Assembly: GCF_014649035.1 (NCBI RefSeq)
Contig: NZ_BMSG01000044.1
Location: 1-51,627, forward strand
Length of the DNA: 51,627 nucleotides
DNA from: Streptomyces sindenensis
GTDB taxonomy: Bacteria > Actinomycetota > Actinomycetes > Streptomycetales > Streptomycetaceae
Reading direction: 5' to 3'
Positions 15,383-24,231 of this stretch are shown one piece after another. Under the pieces are notes generated by a model. The model was not told the DNA's origin. It saw nothing but the letters and a program-made list of their open reading frames with translations, and made no database searches. Made by a program: the position numbers and the translations under genes. Position 1 is the first letter of the stretch, and every line of letters starts with the position of its first letter.

Positions 15383-16390
15383 ATGGTCACGCTTGCCGAG
15401 GTCGCCCAGCACGCCGGAGTGTCCGCGAGCACGGTGAGCTACGTCCTCAGCGGCAAGCGGTCGATCTCCGCCTCCACCCGAAAACGGGTCGAGCACAGTA
15501 TCCAGCAGCTGGGCTACCACCCCAACGCCGGCGCCCGTGCCCTCGCCAGCAGCAGGTCCAACATCATCGCGCTGATGGTGCCCCTGCGCACGGACATGTA
15601 CGTGCCCGTGATGATGGAGATCGCCATGGCCGTCGCCACCAGTGCCCGTACGCACGGCTACGACGTCCTCCTGCTCACCGGCGAGGAGGGGCCGGCGGCC
15701 GTCCGGCGGATCGCGGGGAGTTCTCTGGCGGACGCGATGATCCTGATGGACGTCGAACTGCACGACGAGCGGCTGCCGCTGCTCCGTGAGTCGGGCCGGA
15801 CCGCCGTCCTGATCGGCCTGCCGGCCGAGACCGGTGGGCTGACCTGTGTCGACCTCGACTTCGAGGCGACCGGTGCACTCTGCGTGGAGCATCTTGCCGC
15901 ACTCGGACACCGCGAGGTGGCGGTGATCGGCGAGGCGGCCGCCGTCTACGAGCGGCACACCGGCTTCGCGGAACGGACCGTGGACGGCGTACGGGCGAAG
16001 GCGCGGGAGACCGGGATGAGGATCCTGCACCGTCCCTGCGAGGGCGGGTACGCGGCGACGGCCGGCACACTGGGCCGCGTCTTCGACGAACGGCCCGGAA
16101 CGACCGGCTTCATCGTGCAGAACGAGGCCGCGGTCGAGCCTCTGCTCAACCTGCTCCAGCAGCAGGGACGAGCGGTGCCGGAGGACGTGTCCGTCGTGGC
16201 CGTCTGCCCCGAGCAGGTGGCCACGCAGGCCTCGGTGCGGCTCACCTCCGTGGCCATCCCGGCACAGGAGATGGGGCGCCGCGCAGTGGAACAGGTGGTC
16301 GCGAAGCTCGCCGGCCGGGGCACCGACGAGGTGGAACTGCTGGAGCCCGTCCTCACGGTGCGAGCGAGCACGGGACCGGCTCCGGCCTGA
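15383..16390 (+). CDS. LacI-family repressor of the xyloglucan module
   Basis: 335-residue transcription factor. ATG 15383 follows GGGGAG. The helix-turn-helix and hinge occupy residues 1-60: TLAEVAQHAGVSASTVSYVL, then TRKRVEHSIQQLGYHPN and a hinge helix GARALASSRS that intercalates at a central CG step. The rest is a periplasmic-binding-type effector domain (IIALMVPL, YDVLLLTGEEG, CVDLDFEATGALCVEHLAALGHREVAVIG, GFIVQNEAAVEPLLNLLQQQGRAVPEDVSVVAVCPEQVA), expected to bind a sugar and release DNA. Four TCGAAGCGCTTCGA-type sites, one before its own gene and two at the importer/GH3 promoters, make it the likely repressor of the whole module. Effector unknown; a xyloglucan fragment such as isoprimeverose or cellobiose is plausible. 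It converges with the 10-kb operon ending at the GH12 remnant. Confidence 0.85.
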   Translation: MVTLAEVAQHAGVSASTVSYVLSGKRSISASTRKRVEHSIQQLGYHPNAGARALASSRSNIIALMVPLRTDMYVPVMMEIAMAVATSARTHGYDVLLLTGEEGPAAVRRIAGSSLADAMILMDVELHDERLPLLRESGRTAVLIGLPAETGGLTCVDLDFEATGALCVEHLAALGHREVAVIGEAAAVYERHTGFAERTVDGVRAKARETGMRILHRPCEGGYAATAGTLGRVFDERPGTTGFIVQNEAAVEPLLNLLQQQGRAVPEDVSVVAVCPEQVATQASVRLTSVAIPAQEMGRRAVEQVVAKLAGRGTDEVELLEPVLTVRASTGPAPA

Positions 16391-16394
16391 GTGA

Positions 16395-16739
16395 CGACAG
16401 GGCCGGGCAGACCGCCGAAGCGGCCGGCGGGCGGCCCCACCAGCCCTTGGTGTCCTTGATCCACTTCAGGATCGGCAGGATGTCGACGGTGCCGCCGGTG
16501 TTCGGGTGGTTCGCCGTCACGCCCCAGTTGCTCGACGAGTCGGCCCAGATGGACTGGCTGCCCGCCCCGGAGCCCCAGATGTTGTTGTAGAGGATGTAGT
16601 CGTCGGACGTGGTGTAGTTGCCCCACCGCTCCGACGAGGTCCAGATCGCGGCGTGGGCCGGAGCCGCCGAGAAGCCGATCAGCGCGGCCACGGCTGCCGT
16701 CGAGGCCGGCAGGAGCCTGCTCAGGGTGGAATGTGCCAC
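16395..16739 (-). pseudogene. Collapsed GH12 endo-glucanase/xyloglucanase
   Basis: GTG at 16739 with GGAAGGA upstream, 33 bases after the GH95 stop, so the last member of the importer operon. It starts with a signal peptide (LLPASTAAVAALIGFSAAPAHA), then IWTSSERWGNYTTSDDY and YNNIWGSGAGSQSIWADSS, the N-terminal hallmark of GH12 enzymes. After NWGVTANHPNTGG it jumps to VDILPILKWIKDTKGWWG, which belongs near the GH12 C-terminus. About 120-150 internal residues, including both catalytic glutamates, are missing. The open frame then runs on into sequence opposite the LacI gene end (to 16353). It should be non-catalytic; GH12 includes secreted xyloglucanases, matching the locus. Confidence 0.7.
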
Positions 16740-16772
16740 GGGGTGTTCCTTCCCTGCGGGGATGGAGGAGTG

Positions 16773-18992
16773 CTACCGCCGCCCCAGGGTGAGGACGCGG
16801 TCCACGCCGGCTGTCAGCTCCAGCGGAGCCGGGGGGTTTCCGGCGGAGGTCCCGATGAGTGCGTGCCTGTCACCCGTACGCAGATCGACCCGGGCGTCAC
16901 GGGTGGGGCGCAGCACGGCGGTGGCACCGTCCTGCGACCACCGCAGGTCGAGGTGTGAGCCGAACCGCGTTCTTACGCCGAGGAGTTCGCCTGCCGCGTA
17001 CGCCGCCGGGACTGCCGGCAGCAGCACCAGGCGGCCGGGCGCGGACTGGACGAGCGACTCGATCACGGCGGCGGGCAGGCTGTGGGCCGCGTCCGCGTTG
17101 TAGACGTTCCGGGACGGGTAGTGCGCGCTCATCAACGAGTCGTGGAAGAAGTCTCCGCCCAGTACCGCGTCCAGTGCCGCCGACACCCGGGAGGGGTCCC
17201 GCAGCCGGGCGGCGATCAGCGCGTGGTGCAGATGTCCGTGGGCGGAGTCGTTCTCCGAGCCGCGCAGTTCCAGGGCGCGGTGTGCGGCCGCGGCCAGCTC
17301 CGGGGTGTCGTACGGGTTGATCGCGTCCAGCGGCCACACCGGATAGAGGTGGCTCAGATGGCGGTGGTCGTACGTCTCCCGCAGGCCCGGCCACGCCCAC
17401 TCGGCGAGCGCCCCGTCCTCGTTCACGCGGTACGCCGGGAGCCGGGCCGCGCGTGACCGCCACCGTCCGGCGGACGGGTGCCCGGGGGCGTGTCCGGCGG
17501 CCGTCGTCAGGGCGTGGCGGGCCGCGGCGATGTCCATCGTCGCGTTCACCGTCACCCAGCTCGCGTTGGCCGGCCGGTTCTCGGGGGAGTACGAGGGCAC
17601 CACCGCGAGGTTCCCGTCCGGGTCCTCACGGCTGAGGAAGTCCTCGTAGAACAGCGCCGCTTCGACGAGCGCGCCGGTCAGAGCGGCGTCCGGGGTGCCC
17701 GTCGTGACCTCGGCGTGTTCCAGCAGCGGCTGCAGCAGCCAGTCGGCTCCCGCTGTCCACAGATGCAGCGGATAGGCGCGCTGGAAGTGTCGTGTGTGGC
17801 CCGACGCGCCGTCCGTGTGGGAGGGCGCGACGATGCCCCGCGCTCCGAAGAGCGCCCGGGCGTTGTCCTGCCAGTCGGACAACTGCCCGTGCACGAGGGA
17901 CGCGTGGGCCTCGGTGACCTCCGGGAGCGCGGCTGCCGCGGCGGAGGCGACCTGGAGGTTGAGGTTGGCGTTCGTGGTGAAGGCCCCGGACCAGGCCGTG
18001 TCCCAGTCGCCGGTCCACAGACCGGTCAGCCGGGGCGGCAGCGCCCCCGAGGAGGACAGCAGGTGGTAGCGGCCCGCCGCGAAGAGCCGCTCCAGGAGCG
18101 CGGGGGACTTCGGTCTGCGCAGCAGCTCGCTGCCGGGCAGCTCCCGCTCCGGCGCCGCGTCCCGCAGCGTGAAGGAGGCACGCCCGTACGCGGTCCGGTG
18201 CGGCGGCCGGTGGCGCTCCAGAAGGGTGGCGTAGTCCTCGCGAGGCAGAGCCGCCCACAGCTTCCCGGGGTCGGGGTGGTCGGCCCCCCTGACGACCCGG
18301 GTCGTCAGGGTGAGGCTCCGTGCCCCCTCGATCCGGATGCCCTCGCCGGCCACGGAGACACGGCCGCCGTCCACCCGCGCCACGGTGACGCCCGTGTACC
18401 CCAGCCCGCTGTCCGGATAGCCCACCCGCAGAGCCAGGCGCGCACCGTCCGGGGTCAGGACCGCGCAGCGGCCGACCGCCAGCCGCGCGGGGGCGCCGGG
18501 CAGCGCGTGGTCCAGGACGATGTCCGCGGTCAGTCCGAGGTCCGTGATGTGCTGCACGATCACGTCGTCGGCCCGTGACACGAAGACGCTGCTCCTCCAT
18601 GCCTCGTACGACGCGGTCACCTCGCCCGACGTGAAGTCGACCTCGCGCCGGTATCCGGCGCCCGCCTCGTGCGGCCCCCGTGCGCGGCGCACGCACGTCC
18701 GGAACGCCGGGTGGAAGGGCTGCACCCACACCAGCGGGCGGCCGGCGCCGAAGTCCTCCGCGGCCGTCGTGTCCCCGGACAGGAGCGCGTCCTGGAGGCG
18801 GTGGAGCCGGTCGGCGAGCTCCGGCGGACGCAGGTCCTCGCTGCCGTTGGGCCGCACCAGGAAGTGGTGGTTGACGATCACCCGGTCGTCGGCCGGGTCT
18901 CCGTAGACCATCGCCCCGTGACGGCCGTTCCCGCTGAGGAACGCGTCTTCCCAGCGGGCGGCCGGACGGGGTTCCCACGTGCCGTCGATCAT
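16773..18992 (-). CDS. GH95 alpha-L-fucosidase/galactosidase (cytoplasmic)
   Basis: 739-residue glycoside hydrolase of family 95, predicted to remove alpha-1,2-L-fucose (or L-galactose) from xyloglucan side chains. ATG 18992 overlaps the GH42 stop (ATGA), implying coupling; the longer upstream frame is only a shadow of GH42. No signal peptide. Visible family features: N-terminal WEDAFLSGNGRHGAMVYGDP with INxH-like VNHHFLVRP, ERLFAAGRYHLLSSSG, LPPRLTGLWTGDWDTAWSGA followed by TTNANLNLQ, DWLLQPLLEHAEV, NASWVTVNATMDIAAARHAL, HRHLSHLYPVWPLDAINPYD, SAHGHLHHALIAARL and a C-terminal beta domain. It acts in the cytosol with GH42, GH31 and GH3 on imported oligosaccharides (inference). Sequence is divergent from well-studied fucosidases, so the exact sugar is uncertain. 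Confidence 0.82.
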   Translation of the reverse strand: MIDGTWEPRPAARWEDAFLSGNGRHGAMVYGDPADDRVIVNHHFLVRPNGSEDLRPPELADRLHRLQDALLSGDTTAAEDFGAGRPLVWVQPFHPAFRTCVRRARGPHEAGAGYRREVDFTSGEVTASYEAWRSSVFVSRADDVIVQHITDLGLTADIVLDHALPGAPARLAVGRCAVLTPDGARLALRVGYPDSGLGYTGVTVARVDGGRVSVAGEGIRIEGARSLTLTTRVVRGADHPDPGKLWAALPREDYATLLERHRPPHRTAYGRASFTLRDAAPERELPGSELLRRPKSPALLERLFAAGRYHLLSSSGALPPRLTGLWTGDWDTAWSGAFTTNANLNLQVASAAAAALPEVTEAHASLVHGQLSDWQDNARALFGARGIVAPSHTDGASGHTRHFQRAYPLHLWTAGADWLLQPLLEHAEVTTGTPDAALTGALVEAALFYEDFLSREDPDGNLAVVPSYSPENRPANASWVTVNATMDIAAARHALTTAAGHAPGHPSAGRWRSRAARLPAYRVNEDGALAEWAWPGLRETYDHRHLSHLYPVWPLDAINPYDTPELAAAAHRALELRGSENDSAHGHLHHALIAARLRDPSRVSAALDAVLGGDFFHDSLMSAHYPSRNVYNADAAHSLPAAVIESLVQSAPGRLVLLPAVPAAYAAGELLGVRTRFGSHLDLRWSQDGATAVLRPTRDARVDLRTGDRHALIGTSAGNPPAPLELTAGVDRVLTLGRR

Positions 18993-20965
18993 GCCGGGAC
19001 GTCTTTGAGCACGGCGACGCCGTAGCGGTCCAGCTCCACCCCGCCGTCGGCCTCGGCCCCCGTGAGCAGGTCGAGGTGGCGGCCCGGCAGCTCCACCACG
19101 GCCGGTGCCCGGCCGTGGTTCAGCAGGAAGAGCAGCTCGCCGCGCCGCACCGCCTCGACGCCGGAGGGCAGTCCTTCCAGCACGGGGCGTACGCCGGCCT
19201 CGGCAGCCGCCCGGGCGAGCAGGTCCCGCAGCGACCCGGGCTCGGGCAGCGTCGAGACGTACCACGCGCCGCCCTTGCGGAGCACCGCGGGAAGACCGTC
19301 CAGCTCGCCCTCCCGGTAGGCGGCCACCGTCTCCGCGCTGCCGTCGGGTTCCAGCTCCTCCGACCACAGCGTGCCCCGGAAACCGTCGCACGCGACCGTC
19401 GCTCCCGCGTCCAGCGGCCACCACTCGTGCACCGTACGGATACCGAACAGCTCACGCAGTCTGCCGTCCATGCCACCCGGCCTGATCCGGTCGTCGACGT
19501 CCGCGACTCCGGTGAAGAACCCGCACACGAGGGTGCCGCCCCCTCGCACATACGCGACGAGGTTGTCGATCGCCGCGTCACCGAGGAGGTGGAGCTGAGG
19601 CACGAGCACCAGCCGGTACGCGCTCAGATCCGCCTCGGGGCGGGCGAACTCCATGCCGACACCGCTGTCCCACAGCCCCCGGTGCCAGGCCCGCAACAGC
19701 TCCGGGTACGACACGAGGCGGGACGGCCGGCCCTCCTGGGTGCTCGACCACCACGCGTCCCAGTCGTGCAGCACGGCGACCTCGGCCGGTACCTCGGTGC
19801 CGGTCACCTCGGCGCCGATCAGCGCGAGTTCGGCGCCGATGCGCTTGACCTCCCCGAAGGTGCGGCCACTCTCACCGGCGTGGCTCAGCATCCCGGAGTG
19901 GAACTTCTCGGCCCCCTGCCGGGACTGCCGCCACTGGAAGTAGCAGAGCGCGTCCGCGCCTCTCGCCACCGACTGGAGCGACCAGAGCCGGTTGAGGCCG
20001 GCGGGTTTGGGACGGTTGACGCCACGCCAGTTCACCGACCCGGCCGCCTGTTCCATCACCATCCACGGCCCTCGGGCCTGCGAGCGGGTCATGTCGGCCA
20101 GCATCGCGTTGTACTGTCCGGCGCGCGGGTCCGTCGGGTCCGGGTAGATGTCGACGGAGACGATGTCCTCCTGCTCCGCCCAGGCCCAGGCGTCCTGGCC
20201 CGACCACAGCGGCATGAAGTTGGTCGTCACCGGGATGTGCGGGGTGTGCCGGGCGACGATGTCCCGTTCGGCGGTGTAGCACTCCATCAGGGCGTCGGAG
20301 GTGAAGCGTTTGAAGTCCAGTTCCTGGGCCGGATTCCGCGTGTACTGCGCCTTGCGCGGCGGCAGGATCTCCGCCCAGGTGTCGTAGCGCTGGCTCCAGA
20401 ACGCCGTGCCCCAGGCCTCGTTCAGCGCCTCCAGGGTGGTGTACCGGGAGGCCAGCCAGCGTCGGAAGTGCGCGCCGGTCTCGTCGCACCAGCAGTGCGT
20501 GCAGTACTCGTTGTTGATGTGCCACATGGTCAGCGCGGGATGACCGGCGTACCGTGCCGCGAGGTCCTCCGTGAGGGCTGCCGCACAGCGCCGGTACACC
20601 GGTGAGCTGGGGCAGAAGTGCTGCCGGGAGCCGTAGTTGACGACCGAGCCGTCCTCGGTGCGGGGCAGTGTCTCCGGGTGCAGGGCCCCCATCCACGGCG
20701 GTGGCGAGGAGGTCGGGGTGGCGAGGACGACGCCGATGCCGCCTGCGTGCAGGAGGTCCAGCAGCCGGTCCAGCCAGTCGAACTCCCGGACGCCGGGGCG
20801 GGGTTCGATCTTCGCCCAGGAGAAGACACCGACGGTCGCGGAGTTGACCCCGGCCTCCTTCATCAGCCGGACGTCGTCGGCCCACACCTCTTCGGGCCAC
20901 TGCTCGGGGTTGTAGTCGCCTCCGAAGAGGAGGCGGCCACGGGTGGCGTCGTGCAGGGACGGCAT
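18989..20965 (-). CDS. GH42 beta-galactosidase (cytoplasmic)
   Basis: 658-residue retaining beta-galactosidase. ATG 20965 follows GGAAGGAGAC; 28 bases separate it from the GH74 stop. The A domain starts LLFGGDYNPEQWPEEVWADD and VNSATVGVFSWAKIEP, both GH42 signatures. The acid/base is E153 (MWHINNEY) with the adjacent zinc-site cysteines CTHCWCDETG; the nucleophile is E305 (WMVMEQAAGSVNWR). A trimerisation domain (LVLVPQLHLLGD, GGGTLVCGFFTGVADVDDR) and a C-terminal small domain follow. No signal peptide, so it works on imported sugars, most likely stripping galactose from xyloglucan oligosaccharides. The stop overlaps the GH95 start. Confidence 0.92.
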   Translation of the reverse strand: MPSLHDATRGRLLFGGDYNPEQWPEEVWADDVRLMKEAGVNSATVGVFSWAKIEPRPGVREFDWLDRLLDLLHAGGIGVVLATPTSSPPPWMGALHPETLPRTEDGSVVNYGSRQHFCPSSPVYRRCAAALTEDLAARYAGHPALTMWHINNEYCTHCWCDETGAHFRRWLASRYTTLEALNEAWGTAFWSQRYDTWAEILPPRKAQYTRNPAQELDFKRFTSDALMECYTAERDIVARHTPHIPVTTNFMPLWSGQDAWAWAEQEDIVSVDIYPDPTDPRAGQYNAMLADMTRSQARGPWMVMEQAAGSVNWRGVNRPKPAGLNRLWSLQSVARGADALCYFQWRQSRQGAEKFHSGMLSHAGESGRTFGEVKRIGAELALIGAEVTGTEVPAEVAVLHDWDAWWSSTQEGRPSRLVSYPELLRAWHRGLWDSGVGMEFARPEADLSAYRLVLVPQLHLLGDAAIDNLVAYVRGGGTLVCGFFTGVADVDDRIRPGGMDGRLRELFGIRTVHEWWPLDAGATVACDGFRGTLWSEELEPDGSAETVAAYREGELDGLPAVLRKGGAWYVSTLPEPGSLRDLLARAAAEAGVRPVLEGLPSGVEAVRRGELLFLLNHGRAPAVVELPGRHLDLLTGAEADGGVELDRYGVAVLKDVPA

Positions 20966-20993
20966 GGATGTCTCCTTCCTCCCGGGCAAGTCC

Positions 20994-23231
20994 TCACCGG
21001 GGGTCTGCGTACTGGATGCCGCGGCCGTTGGTGCCCAGATAGACACGGCCGTGGACGCGGGGGTCGCCGGTGACGACCTCGCCGGTCCACCCCCACTGGT
21101 GGGCGTCGTCGTTGATACGGACCCAGGTCGCGCCCGCGTCGTCCGAGCGGAGCACGGCCACGCCCTCGTACGTCGCCGTGACCCGCCCGGTCTGGAAGAC
21201 CGCCGGGTAGCCCGCCCGCCCCCTCCCCGGGGCGGCCTTGCCGAAGCCGAGGGCGTACGAGGCCTGGCAGCCGGCCACCGGCCTGAACGTGTGGCCGCCG
21301 TCGTTCGAGCGCAGGAGGCCGTCGTCCTTGGCGGAGAGCCACAGATCGCCCGAGCGTCCGGGAGCCGCGGCGATACGGAACTGGACGTCCCCCGAAGGGA
21401 GCCCGGTCGCGCCCTCGGTGAAGGTCGCCCCCTTGTCCGTGGAGAGGAAGACCGCCCCCGTGTCCGTGTCGTACACGTAGAAGCGCCTCGGATCGAGCGG
21501 ATCGGCGACCGGTGTGCCGCCCTTGGGGAACGTGGGCACCTCCGCCCACGTCGCCCCGCCGTCCGTGGAGCGGTGCGCGGCGTACTTGGTGCCGTCCCAG
21601 TGGATGAACGTCCACAACAGCGTCGCCCCGTCGGCGGAGACCGCCACCGGGCCGGGAGCCGAAGGTGCGATCGCCGGCTGGGACGCGAACGGCTGCCAGC
21701 TCGCCCCGCCGTCGCGGGAGTACGCACCGGCCGGTCCGGATCCCGAGGGCCAGCCCGTCCGCACGACGTACGACGGCTTCAGCGTGGCCAGGGCCAGGCC
21801 CGTCGCCGTGCCGAAGACCGGGTTCGACGCCATGCCGCGCGCAGGGGATGCGGTCAGTCGGTCATGACGCATGACCCCGATGTCGCCCAGGCCGCTGAGC
21901 AGCAGGGCTCCCGAGGGCGGTGCGATCAGCTGGCGTACCGAGGACTCCTCCAGTCCGCGGATCTCGGGGGCCCAGTGGACCAGGTCGCGGGTCCCGTAGA
22001 TCGTGGCGCCGGTGCCGTGGACGATGTGCCGCGCGTCGTACGGGTCGACCGCCACGGCCTGGATCCACCAGCCGAACTTGGGCTCCCCGCCCCACTTCAG
22101 ATACGGCGTCTCCGAGACGTCCAGCACCGCCGTGTCCTTGAGGGAGGTCCAGCTCGCCCCGCCGTCCGTGGAACGGAACAGGGTGTCCACCGGACCCCAG
22201 CGGTTGTTCGTGGAGACCACCACGGTGCCGGGGCGGGAGGCGGCCACGGCCACTCCGCCGTACCCGAACGCGTCGCCGTCGCCCGGGGCCACCGGAGTCA
22301 CGTCTCTCCAGGCTCCGGTCACGGTGTCGAGGCGGTGCACCGAGCCGTCGGCCTGGTTGTTCGGGCCCGGCCCGTCCGCGTAACTCACGTACAGCGCACG
22401 GCTGCCCGCGTCGTACGCCGCGCGGACCGGCACCTTCGTCGCGGCTCCGGCGGACGGCTGCCCGGGTACGGCCTCCCAGCCGCCGGAGGTGTCCTTGCGG
22501 TAGAGCACCGTGCCGCCGTCCGCCCAGCCCGCGTACACCGTCCGGCCGGCCGCCACCAGCAGGGTGACGCCCTGGCCGCCCGCCGACGGCGTGGCCGGGA
22601 AGGAGGTGTCGGCGGCCCAGGTGGCACCCCGGTCCGTGGAGCGCAGCAGCCCGTCGTGGCGCGTTCCGAGCCAGAGCGTGTCACTGTCACGCGGATCGAC
22701 GAGGAGCCGCTCGCCACAGCCCCGGCCGTCCTCGTTGGCCCCGAGGCGCACCGTGAGATCGGCGCGTGACCACGTCGCCCCGCGGTCCTCGGACCTGAGC
22801 ACCGCACCAGGGGAGGCGAACGGCTGTGTGTAGGTCCCGAGGGCCAGGTACAGCCGGTCGGGGTGCGCCGGGTCGACGGCCATCGCCTCGACGCCCGTCA
22901 GGTTCCAGTCGTCCCAGCCGATGTGGTCGGTGAGCGCCGTCCACCGGGACCTGCGGTCGTCCCAGCGGTAGGCGCCGCCGATGTCCGTGCGGGCGTAGGC
23001 GAGACCTCGCACGGCCGGATGGAACAGGACGCCCGTCACGAAGCCCGTCCCGCCGATCGCCGCGGTGCGCCAGCGGTGCGGCTGGGTCTTCCCGGGGCGC
23101 CGGGCGGCCGAGGCCGTGCCCGAGGCCGGCAGCACGGAGGCGGAGGCCGCGACCACCGCCGCACCGGCCAGGACGGTGCGGCGCCGGGGACGCGGGGCGG
23201 GTTCTGGCTGCGGGACGGAAGAAACACGCAT
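20994..23231 (-). CDS. Secreted GH74 xyloglucanase
   Basis: 745-residue endo-xyloglucanase with tandem seven-bladed propellers, expected outside the cell to cut the xyloglucan backbone. ATG 23231 follows GGAGGG. A twin-arginine-like leader (PRPRRRTVLAGAAVV to ASA) directs Tat export. Family features: AAIGGTGFVTGVLFHP, YARTDIGGAYRWDDRRSRW (contains the conserved catalytic Asp region), NLTGVEAMAVDPAHPDRLYLA, repeated RSTDRGATW-type Asp-box turns, PKFGWWIQAVAVDPYDARH (second conserved Asp), and a closing blade GRVYLGTNGRGIQY. No cellulose-binding module is attached, unlike many GH74 enzymes. It is fourth in the importer operon, 55 bases after the second permease; its products are the likely substrates of that importer. 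Confidence 0.9.
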   Translation of the reverse strand: MRVSSVPQPEPAPRPRRRTVLAGAAVVAASASVLPASGTASAARRPGKTQPHRWRTAAIGGTGFVTGVLFHPAVRGLAYARTDIGGAYRWDDRRSRWTALTDHIGWDDWNLTGVEAMAVDPAHPDRLYLALGTYTQPFASPGAVLRSEDRGATWSRADLTVRLGANEDGRGCGERLLVDPRDSDTLWLGTRHDGLLRSTDRGATWAADTSFPATPSAGGQGVTLLVAAGRTVYAGWADGGTVLYRKDTSGGWEAVPGQPSAGAATKVPVRAAYDAGSRALYVSYADGPGPNNQADGSVHRLDTVTGAWRDVTPVAPGDGDAFGYGGVAVAASRPGTVVVSTNNRWGPVDTLFRSTDGGASWTSLKDTAVLDVSETPYLKWGGEPKFGWWIQAVAVDPYDARHIVHGTGATIYGTRDLVHWAPEIRGLEESSVRQLIAPPSGALLLSGLGDIGVMRHDRLTASPARGMASNPVFGTATGLALATLKPSYVVRTGWPSGSGPAGAYSRDGGASWQPFASQPAIAPSAPGPVAVSADGATLLWTFIHWDGTKYAAHRSTDGGATWAEVPTFPKGGTPVADPLDPRRFYVYDTDTGAVFLSTDKGATFTEGATGLPSGDVQFRIAAAPGRSGDLWLSAKDDGLLRSNDGGHTFRPVAGCQASYALGFGKAAPGRGRAGYPAVFQTGRVTATYEGVAVLRSDDAGATWVRINDDAHQWGWTGEVVTGDPRVHGRVYLGTNGRGIQYADPR

Positions 23232-23286
23232 GGCGAAAGACCCTCCGGTGGGCAGTGACGGGTGAGTGCGGTGCGGGAGGCGTTGA

Positions 23287-24231
23287 TCAGCCCTTGACGG
23301 CGCCGGTGAGCATGCCTTCCTTGAAGTGCTTCTGCACGAACGGTGAGAGGACCGCGACCGGGATCAGCGCCAGCACCATGACCGCCATCTGGACGGCGAG
23401 CAGTGACAGGTGGCCGGTGTTGATGACCTGCGTCAGACCGGTGGGCCGCTCCTGTTTCAGGACCAGTTGGTTCATCACGTTCTGGAGCGGCATCATCTCC
23501 GGGTCGCTGAGGTAGAGGGACGCGTTGAACCAGGCGCTCCAGTAGCCGACCGCGTAGAAGAGCGTGATCACCGCGATGACCGCGCGGGACAGGGGCATGA
23601 TGATCTGCCACAGGATGCGGAAGTCACCCGCCCCGTCGATGCGGGCGCTCTCGACGAGCTCCTGGGCCGTACTCATGAAGAAGGCGCGCAGGACCAGGAT
23701 GTTGAAGACGTTCAGCGCGCTCGGGAGGATCAGGGCCAGGTAGGAGTCGGTGAGGCCGAGCCCCTGGACCACCAGGTAGGTGGGGATAAGGCCCGCCCCG
23801 AAGAACATCGTGGCGAGCATGAACAGCAGCAGCGGACGGTGGAGCACCGATCCCGGCCGGGACAGGCCGTAGGCGCACATGACCGACACGGCCATGCTGA
23901 AGAGCGTCCCCACCACGGTCACGCAGATGCTGACCACCGCGGCTCGGGTGACCTGGCCGCCGCCCAGGAGCTCCTGGTAGGCGACGAACGTGATGCCGCG
24001 AGGGATCACCACCAGCCCGCCCGCGTCGGTGATGGTCCGCACCGAGGACAGACTGGTCACGACCACGACCCAGAGCGGGAAGAGCACGGCCAGACAGGCC
24101 AGGACGAGGACCACGCCCTTGGAAGCGAGCCCCGCCTTCGTCGGCTCCTCCTCCCACACCGGCCGCAGCCGGCCACGCGTACCGGGCTTGGTCCCGGCCA
24201 CGCCGGTCATGCGGTAGAGCAGGCCGCTCAT
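23287..24231 (-). CDS. ABC importer permease 2 (LplC/YcjP type)
   Basis: Inner-membrane permease of a CUT1-type oligosaccharide importer, 314 residues. ATG 24231 overlaps the stop of the first permease (ATGA). Six hydrophobic helices are visible, starting VVLVLACLAVLFPLWVVVVT; the EAA loop reads ESARIDGAGDFRILWQIIMP, the contact site for the ATPase, and the protein ends QKHFKEGMLTGAVKG, typical of LplC-type permeases. No ATPase is encoded nearby, so the shared MsiK-type ATPase used by Streptomyces CUT1 importers probably energises it (inference). Co-transcribed with binding protein, permease 1 and GH74. Confidence 0.92.
   Translation of the reverse strand: MSGLLYRMTGVAGTKPGTRGRLRPVWEEEPTKAGLASKGVVLVLACLAVLFPLWVVVVTSLSSVRTITDAGGLVVIPRGITFVAYQELLGGGQVTRAAVVSICVTVVGTLFSMAVSVMCAYGLSRPGSVLHRPLLLFMLATMFFGAGLIPTYLVVQGLGLTDSYLALILPSALNVFNILVLRAFFMSTAQELVESARIDGAGDFRILWQIIMPLSRAVIAVITLFYAVGYWSAWFNASLYLSDPEMMPLQNVMNQLVLKQERPTGLTQVINTGHLSLLAVQMAVMVLALIPVAVLSPFVQKHFKEGMLTGAVKG

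Noticed and set aside
14459..16030. Long leftward frame of 523 codons
   Set aside because: Its first half is the complement of the LacI gene and lacks any domain; only the part after 15226 reads as GH43 remnant.
18989..21727. 912-codon version of the GH42 gene
   Set aside because: The N-terminal 250 residues lie antisense within GH74; the ribosome site and family start place the start at 20965.
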